Below, piece after piece: positions 24,044 through 35,550 of a DNA stretch of 64,000 nucleotides; positions within the stretch are counted from its first letter, which is position 1, and every line of letters begins with the position of its first letter. Source of the DNA: Rhynchosporium graminicola (taxonomy: Eukaryota; Ascomycota; Leotiomycetes; Helotiales; Ploettnerulaceae); the NCBI GenBank assembly GCA_900074885.1, contig FJUW01000012.1, forward strand, positions 682,001-746,000, read 5' to 3'. The notes under the pieces are model-generated. The model searched no databases, was not told the DNA's origin, and worked only from the letters and a program-made list of their open reading frames with translations. The position numbers and the translations under genes are program-made.

Positions 24044-25433
24044 TTAGTTCTCTGTTGCCAAAATCATCTTTTCTCTTTCATTTCGTCTCTTCAGATGCTG
24101 CTTCTTGGTGTGTTTCCGCTCGTTCTCCTCTCTCTTCTTGATAGCCTTTAATTCCTCCGTCTTAATCTCTCCAGCCTTCTTCACAACCTTTGGAATATGT
24201 CTGTGGCGCTTGATGCGGCGGATTTCAGGCATATGAGCGTATCTCTCCGTCAAGGCCTCATTGTATTCCAATGCTTGGCGTTGCTTTGCCGATTTGATGC
24301 CGCTTCGCTCTGATGCATTGGCGCGCCATAGACGAATGTTACCGTCGTCTGAGCCAGAGAGGATGTACTTAGAATCGGGAGTCCACTTGCATGAGAATAC
24401 ACGCTGCATTCGTTTAGTGTGGTAGATGTCTCTCGAATGTCCCTTCATCCTGCTCCATAATCTGACTGTTCTGTCGTAGCTCGCTGATACGAGCTCTTCT
24501 CCGGTAGGGCTGAATTCCACGTCCATCACGGCTGCTACATGATCTTTCAACACGTTGAGTGCCCGGTCCATCTTCCTCATGTCGAAAATGTATATATTGT
24601 GGTCTTCACTGGCAACTGCAAAATTCATTGCCTCCATAGGATTCCAAGAGATCGCATTTCCAGGAAATTTCAGAATAGTCCTGGCAAGAGGCATTGACGT
24701 CCTCAAGTCGTATAGTACGATTGATCTATCTGTCGCGGTAGAAGCAAGAATGGAAGTCTCGACCGGATTGAAGGAGACATTTGTGATGGTATCTGTGGTA
24801 GTGGGCCATCGGAGAACTTCTGGAGTGGCATTATGCTTTTCCAAGTCGTAAATAGAGATGACATCCGAAGACACTGCAAAACAAGCTTTCGATCTGTGGT
24901 GTGAAATACTTGTGAAAGCATTTGTTCCAAGCCAAGTAGCCGTTGGGGCACAATCGGGTTGTGTGGTATATGGTGACCAAAGCTTTATTGATCGATCACT
25001 GGCACAAGTCAAGAGTCTCATGTCTTGAGTCCAACACATGCCCTTAACTAGATTTTCATGGGCAGAAGTATGCCATATCTCATCCCTGCTGGTCAAATCC
25101 CAGACTTTGATGATTCCATCACCACTGCCACTGGCAAATCTCTCCAACGAGTTCGGATCCTTCGCAAGGGTATACACTCCGTCGACATGGCCTTTCCCGA
25201 GTTGCGCGATAAACGGCGCTGCAAACATGCGGTCTAGTTTCGTCGCATTGAGGGCTTTGGTATACTCGCGGGAGCGAGCGAAAGGATGGAGGGCTGGATC
25301 GAGATTTCGCGGCGCTTTTTGCGCCGATGTACCTGGGGCCTGCGCCGAGGACGTCGGTCTACTCAAAGCTTTGATTTTCTGAAGCTAGAATTAGTCAAAG
25401 CCCAAGTGAATAGGCAATATAGACACTTGCCAT
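24044..25433 (-). CDS. SOF1: SOF1 / DCAF13-type WD40 protein, U3 snoRNP-associated
   Basis: WD40 beta-propeller protein with the C-terminal Sof1 domain. It acts in the nucleolus in the small-subunit processome for 18S rRNA maturation. Visible WD repeats include GIIKVWDL, RSIKLWSP, RTVRLWSR and GNIRLWRA; the Sof1 tail shows YAHMPEIRRIKRHRHIPK and a lysine-rich end with EERKH/KKQHLKRRNERE-like composition. Exon 2 is 24044-25378. The start codon alone (25431-25433) forms exon 1, followed by a 52-nt GC-AG intron (donor ATG|GCAAGT, acceptor TTCAG). This yields the N-terminus MKIKALSRP, which fits the family; without it the protein would begin inside. Length 445 aa, normal for filamentous fungi. 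Divergent from RPN6 with about 200 nt between the start codons. Confidence 0.92.
25379..25430 (-). other. GC-AG intron directly after the SOF1 start codon
   Basis: Minus-strand 52-nt interval beginning GCAAGT and ending TTCAG, with a TGACTAAT branch-like site near the 3' end. It lies between the ATG and AAA ATC AAA. Splicing restores the family N-terminus. Confidence 0.8.
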
Positions 25434-25634
25434 TGTGATTATGAGATAGTCGCCATGTTGGAAGAGGTTGAGAAGTTAATCGGTATCAAAAATTATATCG
25501 GATCTGCAGGGGTCCCACTCCACTAGCGCGGCCGCGTTCACCCATGGTGCCTTGACTCTAACTCTAGCATTGCACAGGCACAGCTATCCAAACATCCTCA
25601 TCATAAACCCAATCCATCTTCCACACACAACAAG

Positions 25635-27015
25635 ATGGCACCGGCAGACTCAGCAAGGATAGTGGAGGCGAAGAAGTTGACGAAATCGAATCCAAGAGAG
25701 GCGGAAGCACAATACAAGACGATTATTTCCACAGTTCCATCTGCGACATCAGATGCAGCTGTTCGAGAGTATGAGACTGCTTTAGTCAGCTTAGGAGAGC
25801 TATATCGAGACCAAAAGTGAGTAGAGTCAAGATTTTTCGGTAGGAGGATATTAATGGGTTGAAAAGGAAAACAAATGAGCTGGTAGACCTGATCACGACA
25901 AGTCGATCAGCTTTATCCTCATTCGCAAAGGCAAAGACAGCAAAGCTAGGTAAACGGGGCGCCCAATCCCTACTTTTCCAAAGGCATACTAACATTTCCC
26001 TCCAATAGTACGCCAACTGCTCGATCTCTTCCATGGCATTCCAGATACCACCGATACACAGATTACCGTCACAAAGTCCTGCATTGAATGGGCCACCTCC
26101 GAACGACGAGGCTTCCTCCGTCAGAACCTCGAAACTCGCCTTGTTACGCTTTACATGACCAAAGCCTCCTACTATGACGCTCTCACGCTGATCAACAGCT
26201 TACTAAAAGAGCTCAAGCGCCTGGACGACAAGCTCGTACTCGTTGAAGTACAATTGCTAGAATCTCGGGTCTACCACGCTCTAGGAAATGTAGCAAAAGG
26301 TCGCGCCGCTCTTACCAGCGCCAGAACCTCCGCCGCATCAGTCTACACACCTCCCCTCCTACAAGCGGGTCTGGACATGCAATCAGGAAAGCTACTCGCA
26401 GAAGATAAGGATTTCAACACAGCTTTTTCCTACTTCATCGAAGCTCTCGACGGTTACCACACGCAAGACGAACCCTTAAAGGCCACCGCCGCCCTCCAAT
26501 ACATGCTTCTCTGTAAAATCATGCTGAACCTCGCTGATGACGTCAACCAGCTCATGACTAGCAAGCAAGCAGTTAAGTACGCAGGCAAGAATCTCGAAGC
26601 TATGAAAGCAGTTGCGCGCGCACATTCCAACCGGTCTCTCGAGGAATACGAGAAAGCTCTCGGTGACTACAGACACGAACTCGGCAGCGACCCATTTATC
26701 CGAAACCATCTTCGCCGCCTCTACGATGCTATGCTGGAGCAGAATCTTATTAAAGTGATCGAACCCTTCTCGCGAGTAGAGATCGACCATATCGCCAAGA
26801 TGGTAGGCTTGGATACTGTGCAGGTGGAGCGAAAATTGAGCCAGATGATCCTGGACAAGGTTATCATTGGCGTTTTGGACCAGGGTGCGGGTTGTCTTAT
26901 TATCTTCGACGAGACTGAGAGGGATGAGGGTTATGATTCTGCTTTAGCGACGATTGAGAAGCTGAGTAGTGTGGTGGATGTGTTGTACACTAACCAGGCG
27001 TCTATGCTTGAATGA
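25635..27015 (+). CDS. RPN6: 26S proteasome regulatory subunit Rpn6 (PSMD11)
   Basis: Lid subunit that clamps the regulatory particle to the core of the 26S proteasome. Three exons: 25635-25816, 25867-25949 and 26009-27015, introns of 50 and 59 nt, frame closing to 423 aa, the usual length. Family blocks include LGELYRDQK, FAKAKTAKLVRQLLDLF, LVEVQLLESRVYHALGN, QYMLLCKIMLN and, in the C-terminal PCI domain, LRRLYDAMLEQNL, IEPFSRVEI, VERKLSQMILDK and GVLDQGAGCLI. The start gives MAPADSARIVEA, as in other filamentous fungi. It shares a short divergent promoter with SOF1. Confidence 0.95.
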
Positions 27016-27542
27016 TTGGGTTGATATCCCAGGTGGGTGGCTGAAGTGGGATAAAGGATTAAGGCTCTAGAGATGCATGGAGTGGTATATGCATTGTACT
27101 ATAAGAAACGAAAACAAAATCATTCAGATCCCATCACAGCTTGCGAGAGCTTCCTTCCCGACCATGAGATTTCCAATGAGCCTGTGACCCGAAAATCTTA
27201 TTCGTATAGATTTGTCAAGCTTTCTTAGACTCCCTAGACCTTCCACTATACTGAGTGCTGCAGAGTGTGAATGTGTGTTTGTTATTGCTATCGAGTCGAC
27301 ACTTCACGCTCATGCTGCTGCGCTGCTTCTCTCGTAGCCATGGTCTTACCGAGCGGCAGTTGCAAGATCCGTGTCCATAAGAAGGATATACTTCTCCCTC
27401 TACACCGTCGTAGTTACTGATAGCAAATAAAGTTTAAATACAAGGAGAAATATGTTTGCCCTTTTATTGGGTTAACTTGTATCAACAAATTCATATACGA
27501 GACCATCTGAGGTCGGATGTAGTATCATGAGATTGAGATATA
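27016..27542. other. Convergent 3' flanks of RPN6 and the COG7-like gene
   Basis: Both neighbouring genes end here, so this should hold their 3' UTRs and termination signals. No open frame or RNA gene was recognised. Confidence 0.6.
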
Positions 27543-28691
27543 TTACGAAGACCCCCTCAGCTTCTGCAATTGACTAAGAAATCCATACCCACCCTGCTGT
27601 TTACTTCCCCCATCTGCCTCACCAACCTCCTCATGCAAGATCTCAACCCTCTTTCTCAACCTCGTGTCCACCTCCGCCTCTCTCAGTAAATCTCTATGTC
27701 TATCCTCCACCATCTTCGCCAATTGATCCACAAACTTTCCCCTTGCCTTCTCCTCCGCCGTCCCCTTCCACACCACAGCCAACTCCTTCAACTCCTCCAC
27801 CCTCTTCGCCGCCTTCTCAATCCCCTCCACTGGATCGCCTCCTCCGATCAACAAGTCTGCGATCTCATCACGCAGCTTTTGAGAAACGAGCTGTCCGCGC
27901 TCTTCGGTGCTGTGTTGCTCGGATCCGGGTTCCGGCGCAGAAACGGAGAGGAAGGAGGATGTGACGGAAACTTCGGAGGGGGGAAATGTCCATGCCATTG
28001 CGTCGCCAAAAGTCTGTATCACTGTCTCAAGACGTGAGCGTACCAACGTCAAGGTTCGCAGTTTCTGGATATATGGCGGATCTGCGATCGCTGCAGCTGG
28101 GACTGTGGCTTCATCGCGAACCGGGGTTTTGGGGATAGCTGATACTGTAGATGATCGGCTTCTTCCATTCCCGTTCGTCTCACCTGAGTGGGAAGGTCGT
28201 CGCACGAGTTCCTGAACTAGTCCACCGGGTACGAATTTCACGACGTCGTCTTGGAGACCTTCTGTCAAGGCTTCAGATAGACCTAGTGTTTCCCCGCGCA
28301 GAACTTCGACTTCATAGGCCAATCTGCTACCGCTTCGTAGTATCTCATCGGTTAGTTGCGTGAGTGTGCTTGTGAGGCGCGTGGTATGCGCGCTGAGATG
28401 GGAGAGGAGAGTCTGGGTCTGGGTCGATAATTCGGCGAGGGGTACGCTGCCTTTGGCAGATTGTGATTGTGATGTGTTGGGGCTTTGGAGGGATGGGAGG
28501 CTGGAATTGAGGTAGTCGGCTGGAGAAAAGGAGGGATGAAGGAATGGTTGGAGAGCTGGGTCGGAGACGTGGATGGATTTGGCTGTGATGGAGGGGGTTG
28601 GGTTGAGTATTGCCTTGCTTTGCGGTTGCGGAGCTCTAGATGCTGCATTGCTGTTCTGCCGCCTTCTTGAGTTCTTGGAATCCCAGGCCAT
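27543..28691 (-). CDS. COG7: Conserved oligomeric Golgi complex subunit 7-like protein
   Basis: Single-exon frame of 382 aa. After a Ser/Pro/Asn-rich N-terminus (about 50 residues) it shows DPALQPFLHPSFSPADYLN, then long helical segments (LAELSTQTQTLLSHLSAHTTRLTSTL, shown here as helices rather than a motif) and LAYEVEVLRGETLGLSEAL, FVPGG and YIQKLRTLTLVRSRLETVI. This order matches fungal Cog7-type subunits of the COG tethering complex, which captures retrograde vesicles at the Golgi. The C-terminal third is charged coiled-coil. Animal Cog7 is much longer; yeast Cog7 is also short (about 280 aa). Identification is by pattern, so moderately sure. Convergent with RPN6 and divergent from the UBC-PARP gene. 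Confidence 0.7.
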   Translation of the reverse strand: MAWDSKNSRRRQNSNAASRAPQPQSKAILNPTPSITAKSIHVSDPALQPFLHPSFSPADYLNSSLPSLQSPNTSQSQSAKGSVPLAELSTQTQTLLSHLSAHTTRLTSTLTQLTDEILRSGSRLAYEVEVLRGETLGLSEALTEGLQDDVVKFVPGGLVQELVRRPSHSGETNGNGRSRSSTVSAIPKTPVRDEATVPAAAIADPPYIQKLRTLTLVRSRLETVIQTFGDAMAWTFPPSEVSVTSSFLSVSAPEPGSEQHSTEERGQLVSQKLRDEIADLLIGGGDPVEGIEKAAKRVEELKELAVVWKGTAEEKARGKFVDQLAKMVEDRHRDLLREAEVDTRLRKRVEILHEEVGEADGGSKQQGGYGFLSQLQKLRGSS

Positions 28692-29834
28692 TATTGCTGC
28701 CGAACGCTTGGAGGTGAGATCATTCCAAGATAGTTATGAATGGTTGCATTCACTATCACGTACAGATTCAGAGCGGGTACAACAATATGAAGTTGACACT
28801 GTTACTATTTTAAGAGAAGCCCATGCCATGCCATGCCGCATTTTCGGCGGGGTACATACAGGGATGGATGTGGACGCTATGAGTACAGGGATGGATGGAT
28901 GAGCTTTGACGACGATATGAGGGGCCGGGGCCTGGGCATTTACTTAGTCAGAAGTCAAGTAACGACTGAGCCGAGACATTCAGATATCACCATCTCATAA
29001 AGATATCTATCTATCAAACCTCCTACTTACCCAATCGTGGAGACCTATGGATTTTCTCTATCTGGTCTGTCCTGTCAATCGCTCGGATACCCTCCAGCCA
29101 GCTCTTGGATCAAGGCAGCATTTAGGTAGGTAGGTACTGTACTATACCTATAGACAGGCAAGTGGTGAAAGGATCTGGCCCCACTACAGTAGTATCTAAA
29201 TACTTCACTTCATTCAGGTTGCTTCTCTTTGATTCTCGACTTCGAAGTTGAAGTTGAAGTTGAAGTTGAAGTTGGCCTGAAAGCTTCGATAGCTGTCGGG
29301 ATCTGACCGGCTTCGAAACGAGCTGTGGTTGGCAGAGTGGCAGAATAATACTACCTCAGCATGTGTAGCGCACCGTACTCCATCATCGGCAGACAAGGCT
29401 ACCATCTCCCAATAATTTCCATCTGTGTCGGATTCACGACTTGTGACTTCTTTCACCTATAGACCTTCTGCAGCTCTATAATCAAGACTATTCTTCCTCT
29501 GACTACTCCAGACTCTTCCTTCGAAGAACAAAGAAGTCACAGTCACGGTTTCTGTTTGACCGCGCCTGCATCTCTTTCTTGCCTTCCCCATCTATCCTCC
29601 CTCACTTTTGTCACTATTGCTTCTTCAGCCCTGCGCTCTGCCTGAGCTTCCCCATCTCGAAGCCACAACCTTACCTTGCCAAACCTCAATACCAATATCG
29701 ATTTCTTCACACGAACTCGATAGCTCTGCTTTGACTACTTCTATTCCAACTTGTCCCAGGAAACAAAAGTGCTCTTTACACATTCTGAAAGGCCTCACGA
29801 TTGCGCATAGGCGGCAGCAGCCAACTCCAATATC
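28692..29834. other. Divergent intergenic region of COG7-like and UBC-PARP genes
   Basis: Likely holds both promoters and 5' UTRs; the last 350 nt before 29835 is pyrimidine-rich, as in fungal promoters. It includes (CCATG)3 near 28822-28837, GGATG-type repeats near 28860-28900 and a hexanucleotide repeat at 29244. No gene recognised. Confidence 0.5.
29244..29273 (+). repeat. (GAAGTT)5 microsatellite
   Basis: Five perfect tandem copies of GAAGTT. The minus strand reads Asn-Phe repeats in an open frame, but there is no sign that it is coding. Confidence 0.9.
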
Positions 29835-32800
29835 ATGCCTCGAAAGGCGTTTATTGCAGATGTACAGGCTGCAAACGCCAAGAGCATCCCGGGAATCGCC
29901 AGCGTGCTTCGAGGACCTGACGATGATGTTATTGTCACATTTGTTCAAGCCTCTGGGCAACCACTAGAGATCAACTTCATGGCCCAACCAGGTATGTCTT
30001 CTTTATCTGAACATTTCATGCATAGTATGATGTGAGAGTAGTAGCCTGCACCTGAAAGCTTGGAAAGACTACTCTTCATTTCGAGATTGATCTCAGTGCG
30101 ATACGAACAACCTTCAGACATCGACTGACATTTACAGATGTTGCATCGTACCCGACCGAGAGCCATTTCATGGCATTCACCAACACAGAAGGCGCCCCTA
30201 CTGCAGCTGCAGCGGCCATCGTAGAGATCGCAACTTACTCCTTTGGTATGAAGCTGCCAGACTTGATCGCCATGGTTTCTCGGAAACTTCAAAGAACTCT
30301 CGCAACGGGCTCTCAGGAAGATCCTGTATCCTTGGATGATGAGGATACGGAAATGAACGACGTAGACCAAGAAGATGACGAGGGCAACGATAATGACGAC
30401 GAAGAAGACGAGGAGGAAGATTATTATCCCGACGAAGACGACGGATTTGGCTTGGGTTCTGGTCGAAACAGCTCGAGTTCACACGCAGGTGTAGTCAGAA
30501 ACCTCAACCCGGAGTCAGCTGCGGAAATCAATGGTCGAATTCGCAATGATCTCCGATCTGCTAAGCTGGCAGGCTTTTCCATCGGAGTCCTCGGTGGAAT
30601 GAAGGCCGAATCAGAAAACAGTATTCTCAGTCTATCAATTAGAGTTGCCAAGCTTCGACTTTCTGACGAGGCGGTGCAGGCCTGGGATTTAGAACCACAG
30701 CAGTACCTTGTACTCTTGATTCGGTACTCAAGTGGCTATAAGTGCTTCGAGGACATCATCGACGAACCTGCCAAAGGTCTCGATGTAGCGTTTCGTGTTG
30801 GTGTCAGCAACAAGTACAAATGCACACTTATGGAGGCTCTTGCGGCATTTAGAGAGAGTCCTGGCATGGACGGCCGCAACGAGAGCACCGCTGATAACGT
30901 TGAGGATGAGCCTGAGAAAGTTGCTGCCGGATTCTCCAACATCTTCATCAGCAGCTCGCTGAACGACTTCATCAACTGCCAATTGATATCTCTTTTGAAG
31001 ATCCGCAACTCCGTAGGTCTAGGATGGGACGGCGCCAAACTCTACTACAATGATAAGCAAGGCCGTTTCAATGAGCCGAACGCCGATCTTGCCAGCAAGT
31101 ATTTTGATCAAACCGATACACAGAAGGACAGCAATATTCTAAACTGTATCGCTACGGATCATCTGACTGACTATCAGGTCAAGATGATCTCCTTTCCACT
31201 CATTGCCGCCCAATTTACCTTGCGGTACTTGATTCGGTGTACGGAATTCTGTCTCGTCTGTCATGATAAGATCGATGAGGAATTCGAGGCACTGAAGCCT
31301 TACGTCTGCAGCAAACCTCTCTGTCTCTACCAGTACATGTCCTTGGGATTTGGACCTAGTGTCGAGCATGAGATATTAACCCAGCCATACGTCGTTGACC
31401 TTCTTATCAGCTTCTGCTACGCCAGTGCATATGTAAGTCTTGGCTCGAACTCAGGCTTCTAATGACCCGGAAATCTAACAACTCTGTCAGGCGTGTCGAA
31501 TTCGTGATTACCCGACTGGTATGAGTCTCGCTGTGCCCCCGGTTCAGAATTCTGTGACACACCTGAGCTATGGTGGGCGTATCCAACAAGCAGCACCCAC
31601 AGCCCCACGCAGCATTCCCGGTAATAAATCGCTGCTGCATGAAGTCAAACTCGATAGCCAGCACCAGGAGGTTACTTTTGAACTAAGCCTTACAAGTTGC
31701 CCGGTACGGAACGGAGATTGGGTTGTGATTGCAGCTTCAGGTGAGTCCCACCTCTCACGATCTTGGTTATGTTCTAATTTGGTCCAGGTCACTTTCGAGT
31801 TGAAGACATATCGTACTTTCCACTCGTCAAATTGTCTTCAACTGCGATTAGCCGGCTGGGTAACGGCATGGATGTTTCATCCTTTAACCAACCAGCAGTA
31901 CCAGCGACTCCAGCAACAACCCCCCCACCTCCATCAATGCTTCAAACTACTTTGGCGATCTACAATCAGAACTTCGACGAGATGGACGATTTGCAGAAGG
32001 GTGAGAGCATTGTTATGCTGTTAGAAACTTTGCCATCTGTCAGAGAGCTCCGCACATTCCTCATCCAGCAAAGTCGAGATAGCGAGCCCAGTCTCAAAAA
32101 TTGGAAGGAGCGCGTTTCGCCCGCAGCTCTCGGCATGCTCCGCTGGATCATTGCCTCAAATCGTTCATGCATTGTTCAAGTCGACAGATGTCCTGGACAG
32201 TCTGACACAGAGCTAGCCATGTCGAAGACGAGACTTGACCAAAGATTGAGTGGTGTCTCAGAGGGCTGGGTTCAGTTCCGATTTGCCCAGGGCTCACCAG
32301 ATAAGGAACAGAGATTTCTGAACTCTCTTCGCGCGCAACAAGGTAATCTGGATGCCAAGTACCCTACGATATTCGCATGGCATGGTAGTGCTCTGTGCAA
32401 CTGGCATAGTATCATTCGAACCGGACTTGACTTCAAGGAGACACTTAACGGAAGAGCATATGGACATGGAGTTTATCATGCAATCGATCAGACCACTTCT
32501 ATCGGCTATTCTGGACAAAATTGGGTAAGGATTTGCTGGCATCCATCGTCTTCGTTACTAACTCTTCCTGCAGACCAAATGGCACGGTTCTGAGCTGAAG
32601 ATCCAAGCTGCCATGAGCCTGAACGAGATCGTCAATTGCCCTGACCAGTTTACAAGTAAAACTCCTTTCCTGGTCGTTCAGCACATCGACTGGATTCAAT
32701 GTCGATATCTATTGGTCCAGGTTCAGGGAGGCAATTCGAGCTACGCCAGCGGCGGGAATTTGGACTCGGTCTCGAGGTACGTTGTTTTCTTGGAATTGAT

Positions 32801-33869
32801 TGCTTCCAAATTCTCCCACTTACATCATCTAGCCCTCTAGGTACCACTGTCGAGGTCGAGCAGGATCCCAGGCGTCCCGCTATATCAACTCTTAATAAGC
32901 CGATTGGTGTACCTCTCTGCGCCGCTTCGATCTCTCGTACCTTCCATGTCAGCGCCGCCAAAACACCTGTTAGTAAGAGACAAAAGGTTGCATCATCCAG
33001 AGGCATATCACAAGTCACCGAGCTTCACAGCGACACTGAAAACGTATCCGATATTGAGTTCTTGTTCACGGATGATGAGAACCGGACTGCAAACAGCAAA
33101 GGCAAATCAAAAGGGAGCCTTGACACTTCGTAAGTTCCCACGACTCCTTCATTAATCAGACAAATCGAAAATCTAATAGTTTTCAATAAGTAGAAATACT
33201 AATGGCAAGCCTTTAACTGATTTCGTTGCTGGTTCACTTATCCAATCTTCACTCCCTCTGTTACAGCCGCCATTATACGCCACATCATCAGCTACGAAGA
33301 CTCTGAGTAGAAATCTGAAGGAAGTGCTTAAGATCCAGGAAAAGACACCTCTACATGAGCTTGGGTGGTACATCAATCCCGAACTGGTCACCAATGTCTA
33401 TCAGTGGATTGTGGAACTACACTCCTTCGACCCAACTCTTCCACTAGCAAAGGACATGAAAGCCGCAGAAGTCACGAGTATCGTCCTCGAGATTCGCTTT
33501 GGAAAGGACTACCCCTTCAGTCCACCTTTCGTTCGTGTTATCAGACCACGCTTCCTACCTTTCGCAGCTGGAGGAGGCGGTCACGTCACAGCCGGTGGTG
33601 CGATGTGTATGGAGCTCTTGACTAACACAGGCTGGACATCCGTCTCGACAATTGAGAGTGTTCTTCTCCAGGTTCGCGTCGAGATGATGAGCTTGGACCG
33701 TCCAGCTCGTCTAGAGAGTACGGTGAAGACTCAACAGCGCGATTATGGCACCGCAGAGGCTATTGATGCGTACGAGCGTTCGTGCAAGATGCATGGCTGG
33801 GCCATCCCACCTGGATTCCGCGACTTTGCGAATCCTTTACCAGGAGTTGCCGGACCGAGTGCGTTATGA
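29835..33869 (+). CDS. PARP catalytic domain fused to E2 ubiquitin-conjugating (UBC) domain
   Basis: Seven exons: 29835-29991, 30138-31432, 31491-31740, 31788-32524, 32574-32776, 32833-33129 and 33191-33869; the frame closes to 1205 aa. Residues about 105-145 are a long Asp/Glu run. A PARP-type ADP-ribosyltransferase core lies near residues 755-870: AWHGSALCNWHSII, NGRAYGHGVYHA and, later, WIQCRYLLVQ. A linker with nuclear-type basic residues follows. The C-terminus (about 1020-1205) is a UBC fold resembling UBE2Q: KDYPFSPPFVRVIRPRF, GGGGHVTAGGAMCMELLTNTGW, with the presumed catalytic Cys in CMELL (about 1117). UBC-PARP fusions are known in filamentous fungi. The third residue of the PARP triad does not look like Glu, so mono-ADP-ribosylation or no activity is possible. 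Confidence 0.9.
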
Positions 33870-35550
33870 GGTGTTACCGTTACGACGACATTACATGACA
33901 GGCATGGCGTGACACGAATTGAATAAAGTGATAGCGAGAGCATGGCGTACATGAATGGAGCTCTATAATCTGCATTTTCATCTGGATGGGTGGCGTAGAA
34001 TATCAATGTGGGAAATGGTAGTCGAGCATTTTATTTGGCGCTTCTAGGACCGTTATTATGGAAGCATCGGGACATACTTGACACGAGAAGCTCCTCATGC
34101 ATTGTAGCACTTCATGGAGGCGTTGATGGTATGGCACGAGGTATCATGGGGTGCATTTGTTTGCGGACCAAAAGCACGGAAGATACCTTACATGGCCAAG
34201 GTGGCATCTGTGGCATACAGATTGGGAAATTTGCTTGTTGACTTTTCTGCTGAGGAGATGAGAAGAGATGAGATGCGCTCTCGAAGTTACAGTAGATGAC
34301 TTCCAGAAAGTTTCTCAAAAAATGCAGGCTCGAGCTTCCGTGGCGGTAGTTAGTGAGTAGATGTCTCATCTGAAGTTTTGAGCACGCCTCGGAAAGACTT
34401 AAGGACTTCACAAGTAAGTAGGTATACCTACTTCTAATAGTCAAAAGCTGAATAGTATTCCCAGTAGATATAAGTAATCGGGTAGATTCTTTGAATTAAA
34501 GATATTTTGACGTTCCTCAAGAATAGGCCGCGCTTAATCAAAGCTCGCCTTAGGTGCCCTAGGGAACTTTCGATACTGGAAAAAGCAAGTCGATCGAGGC
34601 TAGGCTAGAAATAATCCTTACGCGAGAAGTATTACCGAAGCCATAAAAATATTTTAAGACTTCCCTTGATTATCATAGTAATATCGCAAAAGTCATATAA
34701 GGCTTTGAATCAGCATACTACTAAAGCCACGAGGTGGGCTTCGTACTTGTATTATTTTATTAAGGTACTATTAGCTTCGTTAGAATCAACTACTTTTTTC
34801 TGACCCCGATAGGTTAATAGCTAGCTTTTAGTATTTCATTGCCTGCCCTGTTAAATCTGACTTTGGATTTTTTTCTCGGGCGGGCTTTGAAGGAAAAAAG
34901 AGAAACAATTGAGATATATACTTACTAACTACCGCCATATCTTCACACTAATGCCTGTTTGGAGTTCTTGCTGACTCAAGCTTCGTTGCCGTATAGAGAG
35001 AGTAACAGATCTATACACACACAGAGCACGTAACAATAAGATCCTCTCTATCTCTCGAAATCTATTTCGCTTCTCTATATAATCAAAGGTTGGATGAAGG
35101 GCCTCTATGAATATAAATAATTACCTTGAAGTTAATACGATCTTGTGCACGTCCATTACGGTCACGTTCTCGGATCCGGGGAAATATATCGCCTAGTTTC
35201 GGGATCTTACAAGGATGGGTTTGGCGCATGCCCACTATGAGCGAGCCTCCTCCGAGCTGTGACGGACAATAGGAACCAACATCACTTCTCTCCCAGTATT
35301 GTCAGCCGACGTCAATGCTACGGATGCACAGCAACACGAATAGATATTTCTCGTACGCATGAACAATTCCCCGCTACCTCTCCAACCTGTTTCCTCTTTG
35401 CGCAACTCAACTCAAACTTTGCAATCACACGAACCTCAACCTGCGAACTTGGAAGAGCTTCAAAGTCTTTGACGACATACTTCGCACCTCCCGAATCATT
35501 TCTTACAGTGGCATTACTTTCTCTAAACCTCCTTGTTAACAGCAATTACA
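33870..35550. other. Intergenic with AT-rich core
   Basis: The 34440-35060 part is AT-rich with stops in every frame, many TTAAG and TATA steps and a (CA)n-like ACACACACAG stretch; it looks like decayed non-coding DNA. The last 300 nt before 35551 is CT-rich and is the probable promoter and 5' UTR of the Sds3-like gene. No transposon domain recognised. Confidence 0.45.
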
